14,563 nt of DNA from Clostridia bacterium (lineage in GTDB: Bacteria; Bacillota; Clostridia; Oscillospirales; CAG-272): the NCBI GenBank assembly GCA_017559555.1, contig JAFYRH010000082.1, forward strand, positions 1 to 14,563, given 5' to 3'. Below the pieces are notes generated by a model that was not told the origin of the DNA, ran no database searches, and was given only the letters and a program-made list of their open reading frames with translations. Made by a program: the position numbers and the translations under genes. Shown here piece by piece: positions 14,401 to 14,563 of the stretch (position 1 is the first letter of the stretch; each line of letters begins with the position of its first letter).

Positions 14401-14512
14401 GCTTTAATGCCTTTAGGAAGTTGAGTGCGAAGCACGAAACAGACAACAAAACACTATGTGGTGGGCAACAAAGGTTATACCCTTGTTTTTTGAGAGAAGA
14501 TTTAGTATAAGG

Positions 14513-14548
14513 CTTCCCCTTGAGGGGAAGCTGTCACCGAGAGGTGAC
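14513..14548. repeat. Double-hairpin border repeat (right edge)
   Basis: Two hairpins lie in tandem. CTTCCCC (14513-14519) pairs with GGGGAAG (14524-14530) around TTGA. GTCACC (14533-14538) pairs with GGTGAC (14543-14548) around GAGA. The first core recurs in inverted orientation at 10-22. I recall similar hairpin pairs scattered between genes in Clostridia assemblies, but that needs a search. The stretch 14401-14512 before it has no gene that I can see. Confidence 0.65.
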
Positions 14549-14563
14549 TGATGAGGTGTAGCC

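Noticed and set aside
14467..14491. Weak hairpin AACAAAGG/CCCTTGTT followed by T residues
   Set aside because: The stem has an A-C mismatch and only 7 pairs, and the GDPD operon already has a strong terminator upstream.
14483..14511. Possible promoter TTGTTT-17-TATAAG near the right edge
   Set aside because: Both boxes are weak, and the -10 runs into the border repeat; no downstream gene is in view to support it.

Overview
The window looks like a chromosomal segment from an uncultured anaerobic member of Clostridia (Bacillota), most likely a gut lineage. This rests on sigma-A-type promoters with 17-bp spacers and extended -10 boxes, Shine-Dalgarno sequences before most genes, and short hairpin repeats at the edges. 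It also rests on surface proteins with InlB/Flg_new-type beta repeats and long glutamate-rich tails. The lineage call is inference from style; no rRNA or other strong phylogenetic marker is present. No tRNA, rRNA, CRISPR array, transposase or phage gene was seen.

Layout. (1) 1-139: intergenic hairpins, including a terminator for the gene that follows on the minus strand. (2) 140-1069, minus: a PAP2-family membrane phosphatase, with a divergent promoter region at 1070-1239. (3) 1240-4032, plus: mutY (adenine DNA glycosylase), a diacylglycerol-kinase-family lipid kinase and an uncharacterised 232-residue helical protein. These form one operon, with a strong promoter at 1182-1210 and a 12-bp-stem terminator at 4032-4076. 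(4) About 4200-12012, plus: the unusual part, starting at a promoter at 4086-4114 and ending at a terminator at 12020-12055. Gene A encodes a membrane-anchored, extremely acidic protein with a conserved internal domain and a C-terminal ribosomal-protein-uL15-like module. Gene B encodes a secreted InlB-repeat ectodomain, a membrane anchor and another long acidic tail. Gene B is cut by one in-frame TAA at 10255-10257, so it appears as two reading frames in the same frame. (5) 12140-14365, plus: an MFS transporter resembling the SLC45/sucrose-transporter branch and a membrane-anchored glycerophosphodiester phosphodiesterase, with promoter at 12067-12095 and terminator at 14371-14400. (6) 14401-14563: intergenic, ending in a double-hairpin repeat whose core recurs in inverted orientation at the left edge.

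How the genes may work together. PAP2, the lipid kinase and the GDPD are all enzymes of phospholipid or isoprenoid-phosphate turnover, but they sit in three transcription units. The A/B pair is the best candidate for an undescribed system. Both proteins are predicted to have a small membrane domain of two or three helices and to send several hundred residues of E-E-I/V-x repeats into the cytoplasm. One has a large outside adhesin-like part and the other a cytosolic uL15-like end. A membrane-spanning scaffold or surface-attachment complex is a reasonable hypothesis, not a demonstrated function.
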